From NCBI GenBank assembly GCA_963169665.1, contig CAUJET010000056.1, positions 1 to 64,000 on the forward strand: DNA of 64,000 bases, written 5' to 3'. The DNA comes from Actinomycetota bacterium (lineage in GTDB: Bacteria; Actinomycetota; Acidimicrobiia; Acidimicrobiales; Ilumatobacteraceae). Under the pieces are notes generated by a model. It was given only the letters and a program-made list of their open reading frames with translations. It did not search any database and was not told the origin of the DNA. The position numbers were made by a program, and so were the translations under genes. Below, one piece after another: positions 23,310-31,303 of the stretch (position 1 is the first letter of the stretch; every line of letters begins with the position of its first letter).

Positions 23310-23995
23310 CCATCCGTGTGGTGCTCGCCGACGACCAGGCACTCATCCGCGCCGGCTTCCGGTTGCTCATCGACCCCGCACCCGACCTCACCGTCGTCGG
23401 CGAGGCGAGCGATGGCGACCAGGCCGTCGAGCTCGTCCGCAGCACGCGGGCCGACGTCGTGCTGATGGACATCCGCATGCCCGGCACCGATGGCATCGAG
23501 GCCACCCGACAGATCACCTCCGACGAGGATCTCGCCGGCGTGAAGGTGGTCATCCTCACCACGTTCGAGATCGACCAGCACGTCCTCGAGGCCATCCGGG
23601 CCGGCGCCTCGGGCTTCCTCGGCAAGGGCGTCGAACCGGCCGATCTGCTCGACGCGATCCGCGTCGTCGCCGACGGTGAGGCGCTCCTCTCGCCCCAGGC
23701 CACCCGGGCGATGCTCACCGCCTTCGCCCACGAGGCCGGCGCCACCGCCGGTTCCGTCGACCCGGGCGAGGGACAGTCGCTGCTCGGCCTCCTCACGGAT
23801 CGCGAACGCGAGGTGATGAAACTCGCCGCGCTCGGCCTCACCAACGACGACATCGCCGAGCGCCTCTACCTCTCGCCGCTCACGGCCAAGACCCACGTCA
23901 ACCGGGCGATGATGAAGCTCAACGCCCGCGACCGCGCACAACTCGTCGTGCTCGCCTACCAGACCGGACTCGTCCGCCCCGGCGACCGCCTCTGA
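23306..23995 (+). CDS. NarL/LuxR-family response regulator
   Basis: This 229-residue regulator has a receiver (D9-D10 pocket, phospho-acceptor D55 in VLMDIRMPG) and a C-terminal LuxR helix-turn-helix (LTDREREVMKLAALGLTNDDIA, SPLTAKTHV; read as two short stretches). It is translationally coupled to the kinase. Likely targets are the exporter operon and the palindromes at 20169-20186 or 22080-22103, which is inference. Confidence 0.93.
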   Translation: MTIRVVLADDQALIRAGFRLLIDPAPDLTVVGEASDGDQAVELVRSTRADVVLMDIRMPGTDGIEATRQITSDEDLAGVKVVILTTFEIDQHVLEAIRAGASGFLGKGVEPADLLDAIRVVADGEALLSPQATRAMLTAFAHEAGATAGSVDPGEGQSLLGLLTDREREVMKLAALGLTNDDIAERLYLSPLTAKTHVNRAMMKLNARDRAQLVVLAYQTGLVRPGDRL

Positions 23996-24050
23996 ACAAC
24001 GGCGACCACACATGCCGGCCACGGTCACTCGTGGCGCAGACCCGTCAGCA

Positions 24051-25244
24051 TCAGGATCCGCTCGCGGTGGAGGCGTTCCACTCGTCGGCGACGGCGAGGC
24101 GGAGATCGGCGCTCGTCCAGTAGTCGATGGTCGTGGCAGCCATCGCCTTCGCCGCATCGAGCAGGCACCGGTCGGCCTCCGGAGTGATCGAGGCAGCGGT
24201 CATCTCGATGCTGTGCCCGGCGCACCGCGTCCCGACGTCGAGGACAGGGTGGATGACCGGCATCACGTGACTGACGTTGCCCATGTCGGTGGAACCGGCG
24301 GCCTCGATCGGCACTGACGCCGGATCGATGAACACACGGCCGAGCGCCTCTGCGTTGACTCGGAACGCCGCGGCGAGTGCCTGGTTCGCACGGAGATCGA
24401 GGTAGCCGCCGAGCGATTCGATCGTGCAGGTCGCGCCCACCTGGCTGGCCGCCCCCTCGAAACAACGTGCGAGGGCGTCGCGGAGGCCCGCCAGCCGGTC
24501 GGCGGTGCGCGCCCGGATCCGGTAGCGAGCGGCGGCGACCGCGGGAACGACGTTGTCGGCGTCGCCTCCGTTGGTGATGATGCCGAACACGCGCTCGTCC
24601 CGCCGCAGGTTCGCACGGATCAGCTGCGCCCCCTGATAGCCGAGCACGAGTGCATCGAGGGCGTTGATGCCGGCCCGCGCCGACGACGACGCGTGCGCCG
24701 AGCGACCGTGCATGGTGATGATCAGGGTCTCGTTCGCCAGGTACGGCGCCACTTCGACGTTGGCCGGTTCGGGGTGGATCATCATCGCCGCGTCAGCGCC
24801 GGCGAAGGCACCACGCTCGAGCAGACGCAGCTTGCCGCCGCCACCCTCCTCGGCCGGCGTGCCGAGGATCGTGACACGCCCGCCGAGCGCGTCGGCGAGC
24901 GGCGCGATGGCGATGCCCGCGCCGACGCCGGCGGTGCCGATGATGTTGTGACCGCATCCATGACCGATACCGGGCAGCGCGTCGTACTCGCAGCAGATGA
25001 CGACGTGCGGTCCCGACCGTCCGGCCCGGCCGACGAACGACGTGGCGAGGTCGTATGCGGGCGCCTCGACCGTGACCCCGTGACGCCGCAGTGCCGATGA
25101 CAGCTCGCCGGCCGCGAAGTGTTCCTCGTAGCAGAGCTCGGGCCGTGCGTGGATCGCATGGCTGATGGAGATCAGCTCCGACGCGATCGTGTCGATCGCC
25201 GCCCACGCCTGCTGCTTGGCGTCGTCGGTGTTCACGCCGATCAC
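24051..25244 (-). CDS. M20-family amidohydrolase (AbgB/PM20D-like)
   Basis: This 397-residue metallo-hydrolase has the M20D signatures: CEYDALPGIGHGCGHN, GTPAEEGGGGK and a dimerisation or lid domain (about 185-310) with HGRSAHASS. The family cleaves N-acyl or N-aminobenzoyl amino acids and dipeptides. The GTG start at 25244 overlaps the decarboxylase stop by 4 nt (GTGA); GTG 25235 is an alternative. Coupling to a PLP decarboxylase suggests successive steps on one amine or amino-acid conjugate, which is inference. Confidence 0.88.
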   Translation of the reverse strand: MIGVNTDDAKQQAWAAIDTIASELISISHAIHARPELCYEEHFAAGELSSALRRHGVTVEAPAYDLATSFVGRAGRSGPHVVICCEYDALPGIGHGCGHNIIGTAGVGAGIAIAPLADALGGRVTILGTPAEEGGGGKLRLLERGAFAGADAAMMIHPEPANVEVAPYLANETLIITMHGRSAHASSSARAGINALDALVLGYQGAQLIRANLRRDERVFGIITNGGDADNVVPAVAAARYRIRARTADRLAGLRDALARCFEGAASQVGATCTIESLGGYLDLRANQALAAAFRVNAEALGRVFIDPASVPIEAAGSTDMGNVSHVMPVIHPVLDVGTRCAGHSIEMTAASITPEADRCLLDAAKAMAATTIDYWTSADLRLAVADEWNASTASGS

Positions 25245-26494
25245 TCCAACGTGGCGTAGTTGGTGGATCGGTCGGCGGCGGTGGTGTCGCGCACTTCCGC
25301 CACCGACTCGGTGAGCGCCTCGATGTAGTCGTCGAGCACCGCCGCGTTGCCGTTCGAGACGGTCGAGTGCAACGAATCGGGAGGCGTCTGGCGATCGTGG
25401 AACCAGCCGCGCCGCTGCAGCGCGTCGCCGAGCGCGAACACGTCGATCGGCCCGCCGTTCGCGTCGGGATCTCCGGCCATGGCCACGAGGTGGAACGCCC
25501 CACCGCCGACGACGCGAATGCCGTCGATGCTGCCGATCGCTGCCCGCAGTCGGTCTGCCGTTTCGAGCGCTGTCCGGGTGAGCGCGAGGTAGCCCTCGAC
25601 ACCGAGGTGTCGCATCACGGCCCAGGCCATCGCCATCGGCGCGCCGGGCCGCGTGCCCTGGATGCTGGGGGACGCGTAGAACCCCCCGAGCCAATCGTCG
25701 AACACGAACGTCTGGTAGGCACGCAACTCGGCCGAGGCGTGGAGGATCACTGACACGCCTTTGGGTGCGTACCCCAACTTGTGCACGTCGGCCGAGATCG
25801 ACGTGACACCCTCCACCCGGAAGTCCCACGGCGGCACGTCGCGTCCGAGCATCTCGGCGAACGGCAGGACGAAGCCGCCCATGCACGCATCCACGTGGCA
25901 ATTCGCCCCCACCGAGCCCGCCAGTGCGGCGATCTCGGGGATCGGATCGACCACGCCTTGCGGGTATTGAGGTGCCGATCCCACGACGAGGACCGTGTTT
26001 GCGTTCAGCACCGCAGCCATCGCGTCGACGTCTGCCGTCCAATCGGGCTTGACAGCGGTCTTGCGGACCGTGATGCCGAACAGGTGCGCGGCCTTGTGGA
26101 ACGCAGCATGTGCACTTTCGGCCACCACCATCTCCGGCGCGGTGATCCCACGCTCGGCCCGCCCTCGCTCCCGAGCGGCGAGCACGGCACACAGGATCGA
26201 CTCGGTGCCGCCCGACGTGAGGAATCCACTGGTCGTCGCCGACCCGTGCAGCAGGCCGGCCGTCCACCGGACCACCTCCGACTGGATCGACCCCAACGAC
26301 GGGAACGCCTTGGTGTTCAGTGCGTTCTCGTGGAGGAACGCCATCGCCGTGCGCTCCGCGACCTCGTGCACCGACGGGCCACCGTCGTACACCATGCCGA
26401 ACGCCCGACCCGACGCCCAGTCGACATCGCGTTCGCGCTTCAGCGCGAGCTCGGCGAGGACATCATCAACACCACGACCAGCTACAGGAAGCAT
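25241..26494 (-). CDS. PLP-dependent decarboxylase/lyase, sphingosine-1-phosphate-lyase-like
   Basis: This 417-residue group II PLP enzyme has TSGGTESILCAV (about 93-104), ESAHAAFHKAAHLFG, the cofactor Asp in HVDACMGGF and the Schiff-base Lys239 in SADVHKLGYAPKG. These features match sphingosine-1-phosphate lyase and its bacterial relatives better than glutamate decarboxylase. The start is ATG 26494; GTG 26503 is also possible. It is cotranscribed and coupled with the M20 gene. The bacterial substrate is uncertain; a phosphorylated long-chain base, or another amine, are options. Confidence 0.85.
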   Translation of the reverse strand: MLPVAGRGVDDVLAELALKRERDVDWASGRAFGMVYDGGPSVHEVAERTAMAFLHENALNTKAFPSLGSIQSEVVRWTAGLLHGSATTSGFLTSGGTESILCAVLAARERGRAERGITAPEMVVAESAHAAFHKAAHLFGITVRKTAVKPDWTADVDAMAAVLNANTVLVVGSAPQYPQGVVDPIPEIAALAGSVGANCHVDACMGGFVLPFAEMLGRDVPPWDFRVEGVTSISADVHKLGYAPKGVSVILHASAELRAYQTFVFDDWLGGFYASPSIQGTRPGAPMAMAWAVMRHLGVEGYLALTRTALETADRLRAAIGSIDGIRVVGGGAFHLVAMAGDPDANGGPIDVFALGDALQRRGWFHDRQTPPDSLHSTVSNGNAAVLDDYIEALTESVAEVRDTTAADRSTNYATLE

Positions 26495-26600
26495 CGACGT
26501 CACGTCCGAACCGTATCGAATCGCTCCATGGGTCCACGACGGCTCCTCCGTCCGACTCGTCGGCAGCGGTGGTGAAGTCGGGCCTCGCACGGGGCAGCCG

Positions 26601-27386
26601 GTGAGCGATGATGACGGAGTGCCGATCATCGACGACGCCACGATCTCCACCGTCTTGGACGTGTACCTCCCTGAGCGTGCACGACTGATCGAGTTGCTCG
26701 CCGGCCTCGACGACGAGCAGTGGGCGCTGCCCACCGAGTGTCCGGCGTACTCGGTGAAAGGCATCGCCAGCCACATCCTCGGCGACGACCTCAGCCTGCT
26801 CAGCCGCCAGCGCGACGGAGCCGTGCAAGGTCTGGTGTTGATCGCGGAGCGGATGCCGGGCGCCGACTTCCGATCGCTGCTCGACGGGTTCAACGATCAG
26901 TGGGTCGAGGCCACACGATTCCTGAGCCCGGCGCTCCTGCTGCAGCTGCTCGATCTCGCCGGGCAGTGGACGTATCGCTACTACTGCGACGTCGACCCGA
27001 ACACTCCTGGTGAGCCGGTGCCGATGTTCGGGGTGCCGTTCGGGAGTGCCTCGCCGTTCTGGCATGCGATCGCCCGGGAGTACCTGGAGCGGTGGGCGCA
27101 CCACTCGCAGATCCGTCGAGCGCTCGGGTTGGGCTCGCTCACCGACGCACCCTTCCTCGAGACGGGGCACGCGATCATCGCCTCCGTCGCCGGTGTCCCG
27201 ACGAGCGATGGCGCGCCGTCGACCGACCCGGACTCGATCTGGACGATCGGGGATCTCGCCCTCGGCAGCCGTGCACGGACCGCCGACATCCTCACGCTCG
27301 GCCACACCGCGGACGAGGTGGTGAGCCTCATCGACGGGCCGACCGCCCTCCGACACGAGTTCGCCGCTCGAGTCGGTCGCCGCTGA
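26601..27386 (+). CDS. TIGR03083/MDMPI-type (DinB-like) protein
   Basis: This 261-residue protein has the four-helix DinB/MDMPI_N pattern typical of mycothiol-dependent maleylpyruvate-isomerase relatives: LLAGLDDEQWALPTECP, then SHILGDD, and EYLERWAHHSQIRRALG with HH as possible metal ligands. In actinobacteria these are putative thiol-S-transferases or metal-dependent enzymes, mostly uncharacterised. GTG 26601 was chosen; GTG 26619 is equally possible. It diverges from the decarboxylase gene across about 100 nt. Confidence 0.75.
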   Translation: MSDDDGVPIIDDATISTVLDVYLPERARLIELLAGLDDEQWALPTECPAYSVKGIASHILGDDLSLLSRQRDGAVQGLVLIAERMPGADFRSLLDGFNDQWVEATRFLSPALLLQLLDLAGQWTYRYYCDVDPNTPGEPVPMFGVPFGSASPFWHAIAREYLERWAHHSQIRRALGLGSLTDAPFLETGHAIIASVAGVPTSDGAPSTDPDSIWTIGDLALGSRARTADILTLGHTADEVVSLIDGPTALRHEFAARVGRR

Positions 27387-27500
27387 GCGACGCTGCCCCG
27401 TTCGCATCTTGCGGGCACGGCGAGGCCGACACCGACACCGGCTCGGAGGCGTGACAGGTGGCGCCGCGGCCCTCCTGGCGTTTCCACGACCCCGGCCTGG

Positions 27501-27515
27501 GGGACAACCTGTCCC
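27501..27515. promoter_or_regulatory. Inverted repeat abutting the NatA-like start codon
   Basis: GGGACA-ACC-TGTCCC is perfect and ends at the base before ATG 27516. A repressor bound here, or an RNA hairpin, would block initiation of the ABC operon. A similar CGGACA-N2-TGTCCG is found at 9723-9736. There is no obvious Shine-Dalgarno, so the transcript may be leaderless or the hairpin may be the control element. Confidence 0.45.
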
Positions 27516-28487
27516 ATGCTCGACGTGCAGTCCATCTCGAAGAGGTTCGGTCGGACCATTGCTCTCGACGGGGTGTCGCTGCGGGTCGCGTCCGGCGAGG
27601 TCGTCGGCTTCCTGGGCCCGAACGGCTCGGGGAAGACCACGACGATGAGATCCGTGATGGGGCTCATCGCAGTCGACTCGGGTGCGGTGTACTGGAACGG
27701 GGAGCCGGTCGACGCCGATCGTCGTCGCCGGTTCGGCTACATGCCGGCCGAGCGCGGGATGTACCCGAAGATGGCCGTGCGCGACCAACTCGTCTACTTC
27801 GCACGTCTCGCCGGTCGCTCGCTGCCGGATTCGATCGAGGCGGCCGATCGTTGGATCGAGCGGATGGGCCTGACCGATCGGGCGACGGCCGAGGTCCAGT
27901 CGTTGTCGAGCGGCAACCAGCAACGGGTCCAGCTCGCGATCTCCCTCGTCCACGACCCCGACCTGTTGATCCTCGACGAGCCCTTCTCGGGCCTCGACCC
28001 GGTGGCGGTCGAGACGATGAAGGACCTGTTGCTCGAACAGGCCGGACGCGGCGTGGCTGTGCTCTTCAGCAGTCACCAGCTCGATCTCGTCGCCGACATC
28101 TGCCGACAGGTGGTGATCGTCGATCGCGGCCGCGTCGTGCTCGACGGTGACATCGACCTCCTGCGCCAACGGTCGCCCCTCCGTCGCGTGGAGGCACAGT
28201 ACGCACACGACGTCGAGCGCCCGAGCGTGCCAGCCGGGTGGGTCGTCGATCGTGCCGACGGACGAACGATCTCCCTGAGCGTGCCCGCCGGCACCGACCT
28301 CGAGCACATCGTCGCTCGCCTGTCTGCCCATGGCGAGATCGTCGACTTCTCGTTCGGCCCGCCCGAGCTGTCGGAGGTGTTCGTGCAGTCGGTGGGTCGA
28401 ACGCAGTCGAACTCATCCGGCGCCGAGCCGGGCGAGACCGGCGGTCCCGACGCGACGAACGCGACCGCCGGCGCGAGGTTCGCATGA
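27516..28487 (+). CDS. NatA-like ABC exporter ATPase
   Basis: This 323-residue ATPase has Walker A GPNGSGKT (about 34-41), signature SLSSGNQQR, Walker B LLILDEPFSGLD and His in SSHQL. The GYMPAERGMYPKM Q-loop region and a C-terminal accessory domain are typical of the NatA/YhaQ group, which export Na+ or other small molecules together with a NatB permease. The permease ATG overlaps its stop (ATGA). The Ser/Gly/Thr-rich tail after about residue 295 is non-conserved. Confidence 0.92.
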   Translation: MLDVQSISKRFGRTIALDGVSLRVASGEVVGFLGPNGSGKTTTMRSVMGLIAVDSGAVYWNGEPVDADRRRRFGYMPAERGMYPKMAVRDQLVYFARLAGRSLPDSIEAADRWIERMGLTDRATAEVQSLSSGNQQRVQLAISLVHDPDLLILDEPFSGLDPVAVETMKDLLLEQAGRGVAVLFSSHQLDLVADICRQVVIVDRGRVVLDGDIDLLRQRSPLRRVEAQYAHDVERPSVPAGWVVDRADGRTISLSVPAGTDLEHIVARLSAHGEIVDFSFGPPELSEVFVQSVGRTQSNSSGAEPGETGGPDATNATAGARFA

Positions 28488-29668
28488 GCAGCGCCATCCG
28501 CCTCAGCGCGATCCGGGAGATGCGCACTCGCGTCAGCCGGCCGTCGTTCATCGTGTCCACCGTCCTGCTCGTCGTCGGGATCATCGGCGGCGGCATCCTC
28601 TTCGCCGCGCTCCGCGACGATTCGCGCCCGTCCTACGAGGTCGGTGCTCTGGGCGATGCACCGCGAGCGTTCGACACCGCACTCGAACTGGCCGAGCAGC
28701 AAGCCGACATCGACGTGAGCGTTGCGTCGTTCGACGATCGCGCTGCGGCCGAACAGGCGCTCGACGACGGCGACATCGACGTGCTGCTCGACACGGAGGC
28801 GAGCAGCCTCACGTGGAACGGCCAGGAGACCGACGAGTTGGCGATCGTGCTCGACCAGGCATGGCGAACGGCAGCCGCTGTCGCAGCAGCAGGTGCCGCC
28901 GGACTGGACGACGCCCAGGTCGATGCCATCCTCGACCCACAGCCGCTCACCTCCCAGGTGGTGGACCCCGACGACGGACCAGGAGTCGGACAGCTCGTCG
29001 GCTTCGCGAGCGCCGTGCTGCTGTTCATCTCGATCACCACGTTCGGGAGCTACGTCCTCACCGGCGTCGTCGAGGAGAAGAGCACGGGTGTGATCGAAGT
29101 CCTGCTCTCCCAGATGAAGCCGCACCAACTGCTGGCCGGCAAGGTGTTCGGCATCGGCGCCGTGGCGCTGGCCCAGTTCACCTCCGCGGTGATCGCGGGG
29201 CTCATCTCGCTCAAGGTCTCGGGCGTGGACGTGCCGTCGGAGCTGTGGACCGGCCTGCCTGCGACCGTGCTCTGGTTCACGGGCGGGTTCCTGCTGTACA
29301 GCACGTTGTTCGCCCTCGCCGGCTCGTTCGTGTCGCGGATGGAGGACGCCCAGAGCGCCGCCGCCCCCATCACCACGGCCTTCTCGGTGGGCTACGTGCT
29401 GGTGTTCGCCTTCGGCAGCGACCCGGAGGGAACGACCGCGACCGTGCTGTCGATGCTGCCGCCGTTCGCGCCACTGTTGATGCCGTTGAGGATGGTGACC
29501 GGAGCAGCCTCGATCGTCGAGGTGGCCATCGCCGCGCTGCTGCTCGCGCTCGCGGTGTGGGGCATGATCCGGCTCGCGGGGTCGGTCTACTCGCGCACGT
29601 TGCTCCACCGAGGCAGCCGACTCACGTGGCGCGAAGCGCTGCGCCGTCAGCCCGGGATGGGCGTGTAG
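28484..29668 (+). CDS. NatB/YhaP-like ABC-2 permease
   Basis: This 394-residue permease has a first membrane helix near 25-45, a large extracytoplasmic loop of about 120 residues, and then five or six helices from about residue 165, with VVEEKSTGVIEVLLSQMKPHQLL before the next helix group. That EEK..GxxExLL pattern is diagnostic of NatB-like ABC-2 permeases. It is coupled to the ATPase. Na+ export is the family precedent; drug or peptide export is possible. Confidence 0.9.
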   Translation: MSSAIRLSAIREMRTRVSRPSFIVSTVLLVVGIIGGGILFAALRDDSRPSYEVGALGDAPRAFDTALELAEQQADIDVSVASFDDRAAAEQALDDGDIDVLLDTEASSLTWNGQETDELAIVLDQAWRTAAAVAAAGAAGLDDAQVDAILDPQPLTSQVVDPDDGPGVGQLVGFASAVLLFISITTFGSYVLTGVVEEKSTGVIEVLLSQMKPHQLLAGKVFGIGAVALAQFTSAVIAGLISLKVSGVDVPSELWTGLPATVLWFTGGFLLYSTLFALAGSFVSRMEDAQSAAAPITTAFSVGYVLVFAFGSDPEGTTATVLSMLPPFAPLLMPLRMVTGAASIVEVAIAALLLALAVWGMIRLAGSVYSRTLLHRGSRLTWREALRRQPGMGV

Positions 29669-29712
29669 CCCCCGGCAGGCGGAGGAAGCAGGTCGTCGTG
29701 CCGCCAGGAGCG

Positions 29713-31260
29713 TCAGTTGACCATGCGTTCGCGACCCTCCCAGTACGGGGCACGAAGATCCTTCTTCAGGATCTTGCCGCTGGGGTTCCTCGGCAGCATG
29801 TCGACCCAGTCGACGCTCGTGGGGCACTTGAACCGGGCGAGGCGTTCCCGGGCGTAGTCGATGATCTCCTGATCGTTCACCTCGACACCGGGCTTCAGCA
29901 CGACGACGGCCTTCGCGGTCTCGCCCCACCTCTCGTGGGGCACGCCGATCACGGCGACGTCGGCGATCGCGGGGTGCCCCATCAGCACGTTCTCCACCTC
30001 GGCCGGGTAGACGTTCTCGCCGCCGCTGACGATCATGTCCTTCACGCGGTCATGGATGAACAGGTAGCCGTCGGCATCGAGGTAGCCGGCGTCCCCGCTG
30101 CGGAACCAGCCGTCCGCGTCGATCGACTTGGCGGTCTCCTCGGGCATGTTCCAGTAACCCTTCATCACCTGCTTCGACCGGATCCAGATCTCGCCCACCT
30201 CGCCGACCTCGCAGTCCTGGAACGTGTCGGTGTCGACGATGCGCACCTCCACACCCGGGCCGGGCAGGCCGCAGCTGCGCAGGCGGTGCCGGTTCGGGCC
30301 GTCGACGTCGTGGTCGGCGGGCGACAGGTTCACCACGGCACCCGTGGTCTCGGTGAGGCCGTACGCCTGCCAGAACTTGCACTGGAAGGTCTGCACGCTC
30401 TTCGCGAGCACCTCTTCGCTGATGGGCGACGCGCCGTAGACGAGCACCCGCAGACTCGAGAAGTCGGCCTGGTCGACACCGGGGATCATCAGCATGAACT
30501 GCAGCACGGCCGGCACCAGGAACCCGTGGGTGATGCCCTCGGCACCGATGAGCCCGATCAGCGCCGCCGGGTCGAGGTCGCGCACGATCACGCTGCGCGC
30601 CCCCTCGTACTGACCGGCGACTGCCCAACCACCGCCACCGATGTGGAACAGCGGCATCGCCACCAGATTCACCGCGTCGGGCGACAGCTCCCACATCTCC
30701 TTCGCCAACGGCAGCAGCCCGAAGAAGTTCGCGTTGGAGAGCATCACGCCCTTGGGACGACCGGTCGTGCCGCTCGAGTACAGCTGGAACGCGACGTCGT
30801 CGTCGGCGCTCGGTGTGCCCGGATCGGCGGTGGGCTGCGCTGCGACCGCATCCTCGTAGTCCGTGCCGATCACCAGGATCGTGGTCGCGGTGGTGAGGTT
30901 GGCCCGGATGGCGTCGAGCACAGGTACGAACTCCGCGCCGACGATCAGCACCTTCGCTTCGGCGTCGTTGACGATGTACTCCACCTCGGGCGGAGCGAGC
31001 CGCCAGTTCACGTCGACGCACACCGCGTTCAGCAGCGCGGCGCCGTAGAACACCTCGAAGTGCTCGATGCCGTTCTTGTCGAGGAACGCGACGCGGTCCT
31101 GGTTGCCGACCCCTGCTGCAGCGAACAGGTTGGCCACCTGCCCTGCGCGTGCGTACAGCTCACCCCAGCTGACCCGCCGATCGCCCTGCACGAGCGACAC
31201 CTGGTCGGCCCGTTCGGCTCCGTGCACGCGAATGATGTCCGACACCGTGTTGATCCCCAT
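29713..31260 (-). CDS. Acyl-CoA synthetase / AMP-dependent ligase (FadD-like)
   Basis: This 515-residue ANL-superfamily enzyme has the P-loop YSSGTTGRPKGV near residues 160-171, AYGLTETTGAV, the Asp of SGDAGYLDADG and the catalytic Lys in PSGKILKKDL near the C-terminus. It activates a carboxylic acid to its CoA thioester through an adenylate; the acid may be a medium- or long-chain fatty acid or an aromatic acid. No cotranscribed partner is clear; the EAL gene lies upstream on the same strand. The start is ATG 31260. Confidence 0.9.
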   Translation of the reverse strand: MGINTVSDIIRVHGAERADQVSLVQGDRRVSWGELYARAGQVANLFAAAGVGNQDRVAFLDKNGIEHFEVFYGAALLNAVCVDVNWRLAPPEVEYIVNDAEAKVLIVGAEFVPVLDAIRANLTTATTILVIGTDYEDAVAAQPTADPGTPSADDDVAFQLYSSGTTGRPKGVMLSNANFFGLLPLAKEMWELSPDAVNLVAMPLFHIGGGGWAVAGQYEGARSVIVRDLDPAALIGLIGAEGITHGFLVPAVLQFMLMIPGVDQADFSSLRVLVYGASPISEEVLAKSVQTFQCKFWQAYGLTETTGAVVNLSPADHDVDGPNRHRLRSCGLPGPGVEVRIVDTDTFQDCEVGEVGEIWIRSKQVMKGYWNMPEETAKSIDADGWFRSGDAGYLDADGYLFIHDRVKDMIVSGGENVYPAEVENVLMGHPAIADVAVIGVPHERWGETAKAVVVLKPGVEVNDQEIIDYARERLARFKCPTSVDWVDMLPRNPSGKILKKDLRAPYWEGRERMVN

Positions 31261-31303
31261 GGCCCGAAATGTAGTGGGCACAGGCGGAACGGTCGACGGG
31301 GAG

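Noticed and set aside
25241..26494. Glutamate decarboxylase (gadB)
   Set aside because: The SGGTESI and ESAHAAFHKAA motifs and overall length fit the sphingosine-phosphate-lyase group better, so the gad name was not used.
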